A stretch of 23,240 nucleotides of DNA from Chitinispirillaceae bacterium (GTDB lineage Bacteria; Fibrobacterota; Chitinivibrionia; Chitinivibrionales; Chitinispirillaceae): positions 1 to 23,240 of the forward strand of contig JAFGOU010000047.1 in the NCBI GenBank assembly GCA_016926315.1. The letters are read 5' to 3'. A program made the translations under genes and the position numbers. The notes beneath the pieces are model-generated. The model saw only the letters and a program-made list of their open reading frames with translations. It had not been told where the DNA came from and ran no database searches. Of this stretch, positions 22,879-23,240 are shown piece after piece (positions within the stretch are counted from its first letter, which is position 1; each line of letters begins with the position of its first letter).

Positions 22879-23240
22879 ATGGATGAAACCGGACGAATAG
22901 TGTCAGGCGCCAAGAACGAGGGTGACGATGAACGATTCGATGCCGCGCTCCGGCCCGAACGTTTTTCCGATTTTATCGGTCAGGATACGATAAAGGAAAA
23001 CCTCGGCGTTTTCGTTGAGGCGGCAAAACGGCGCGGCGAAGCGCTCGACCATATCCTTTTCTGCGGGCCTCCCGGTCTCGGCAAGACCACCCTCTCGCGA
23101 ATCCTGGCGCATGAGCTCGGGGTCGGCATTCTTACCACCTCGGGTCCGGTGCTTGAAAAAAAAGGAGACCTTGCCGGCAGCCTGACCAACCTGGGTGAAC
23201 GGGAGCTGCTTTTTATCGATGAAATTCACCGGTTGAACCG
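22879..23240 (+). CDS. ruvB: Holliday junction branch migration ATPase RuvB (5' part)
   Basis: ATG 22879 has AAAAGGG 7 nt upstream. The frame is open to the window end, giving the first 120 residues or so of a protein usually about 340 long. It shows the RuvB start of the large ATPase domain ('[19 protein letters not shown]'), Walker A 'GPPGLGKT' at 63-70, '[19 protein letters not shown]' and Walker B '[12 protein letters not shown]' at 110-121. RuvB is the hexameric AAA+ motor that drives branch migration with RuvA. It lies 115 nt after ruvA. In that gap GCCGGT (22830-22835) and ACCGGC (22855-22860) could form a hairpin just before the ribosome site. Confidence 0.96.
   Translation, partial: MDETGRIVSGAKNEGDDERFDAALRPERFSDFIGQDTIKENLGVFVEAAKRRGEALDHILFCGPPGLGKTTLSRILAHELGVGILTTSGPVLEKKGDLAGSLTNLGERELLFIDEIHRLN

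Overview
The window looks like a Gram-negative, outer-membrane chromosome of moderately high GC. I infer the FCB group, most likely Fibrobacterota or a close relative. The reasons are several exported proteins ending in type IX-secretion-like sorting tails (a final 'GxYxxxxx' strand module), a peptidase-MA/TolB-propeller/outer-membrane-barrel fusion, and exported polysaccharide-active enzymes. The phylum is an inference; no rRNA or other phylogenetic marker was compared.

Region 1 (1-11967) is an export and carbohydrate region. It holds the 3' end of a secreted protein with a sorting tail, a 1233-residue metallopeptidase-like/propeller/barrel protein, and a convergent secreted beta-propeller protein. 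A GH2 glycosidase (minus strand) follows. A polytopic TPR protein and a GH43-like/CBM6 protein are on the plus strand. The GH43-like protein has Asn where the catalytic base Asp is expected. Four of these proteins carry related C-terminal tails.

Region 2 (11998-17379) is a signalling locus and the most interesting part. One minus-strand operon runs from a response regulator with reversed architecture (N-terminal excisionase/MerR-like HTH, C-terminal REC), through an 81-residue zinc-ribbon protein and an HD-GYP protein, to an FHA-HD-GYP protein. The first three genes are joined by GTGA and ATGA overlaps. Its promoter (TTGACG-N17-TATAAT) lies inside a 12-bp inverted repeat and is followed by three tandem 9-bp TGCAGTA iterons. 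About 290 bp away, a divergent promoter drives an unusual exported protein that combines a GAF-like domain with a probable outer-membrane beta-rich region. I infer a local c-di-GMP (or related dinucleotide) regulatory unit linked to an envelope sensor.

Region 3 (17387-23240) is housekeeping. It contains an exported protein-L-isoaspartate methyltransferase on the minus strand, then a plus-strand series: smpB, an N-acetylmuramoyl-L-alanine amidase, murI, a yebC-family gene, ruvC, ruvA and the 5' part of ruvB, which runs off the end. Several of these overlap by 4-8 nt, so translational coupling is likely. No tRNA, rRNA, CRISPR array, insertion sequence or phage gene was recognised.
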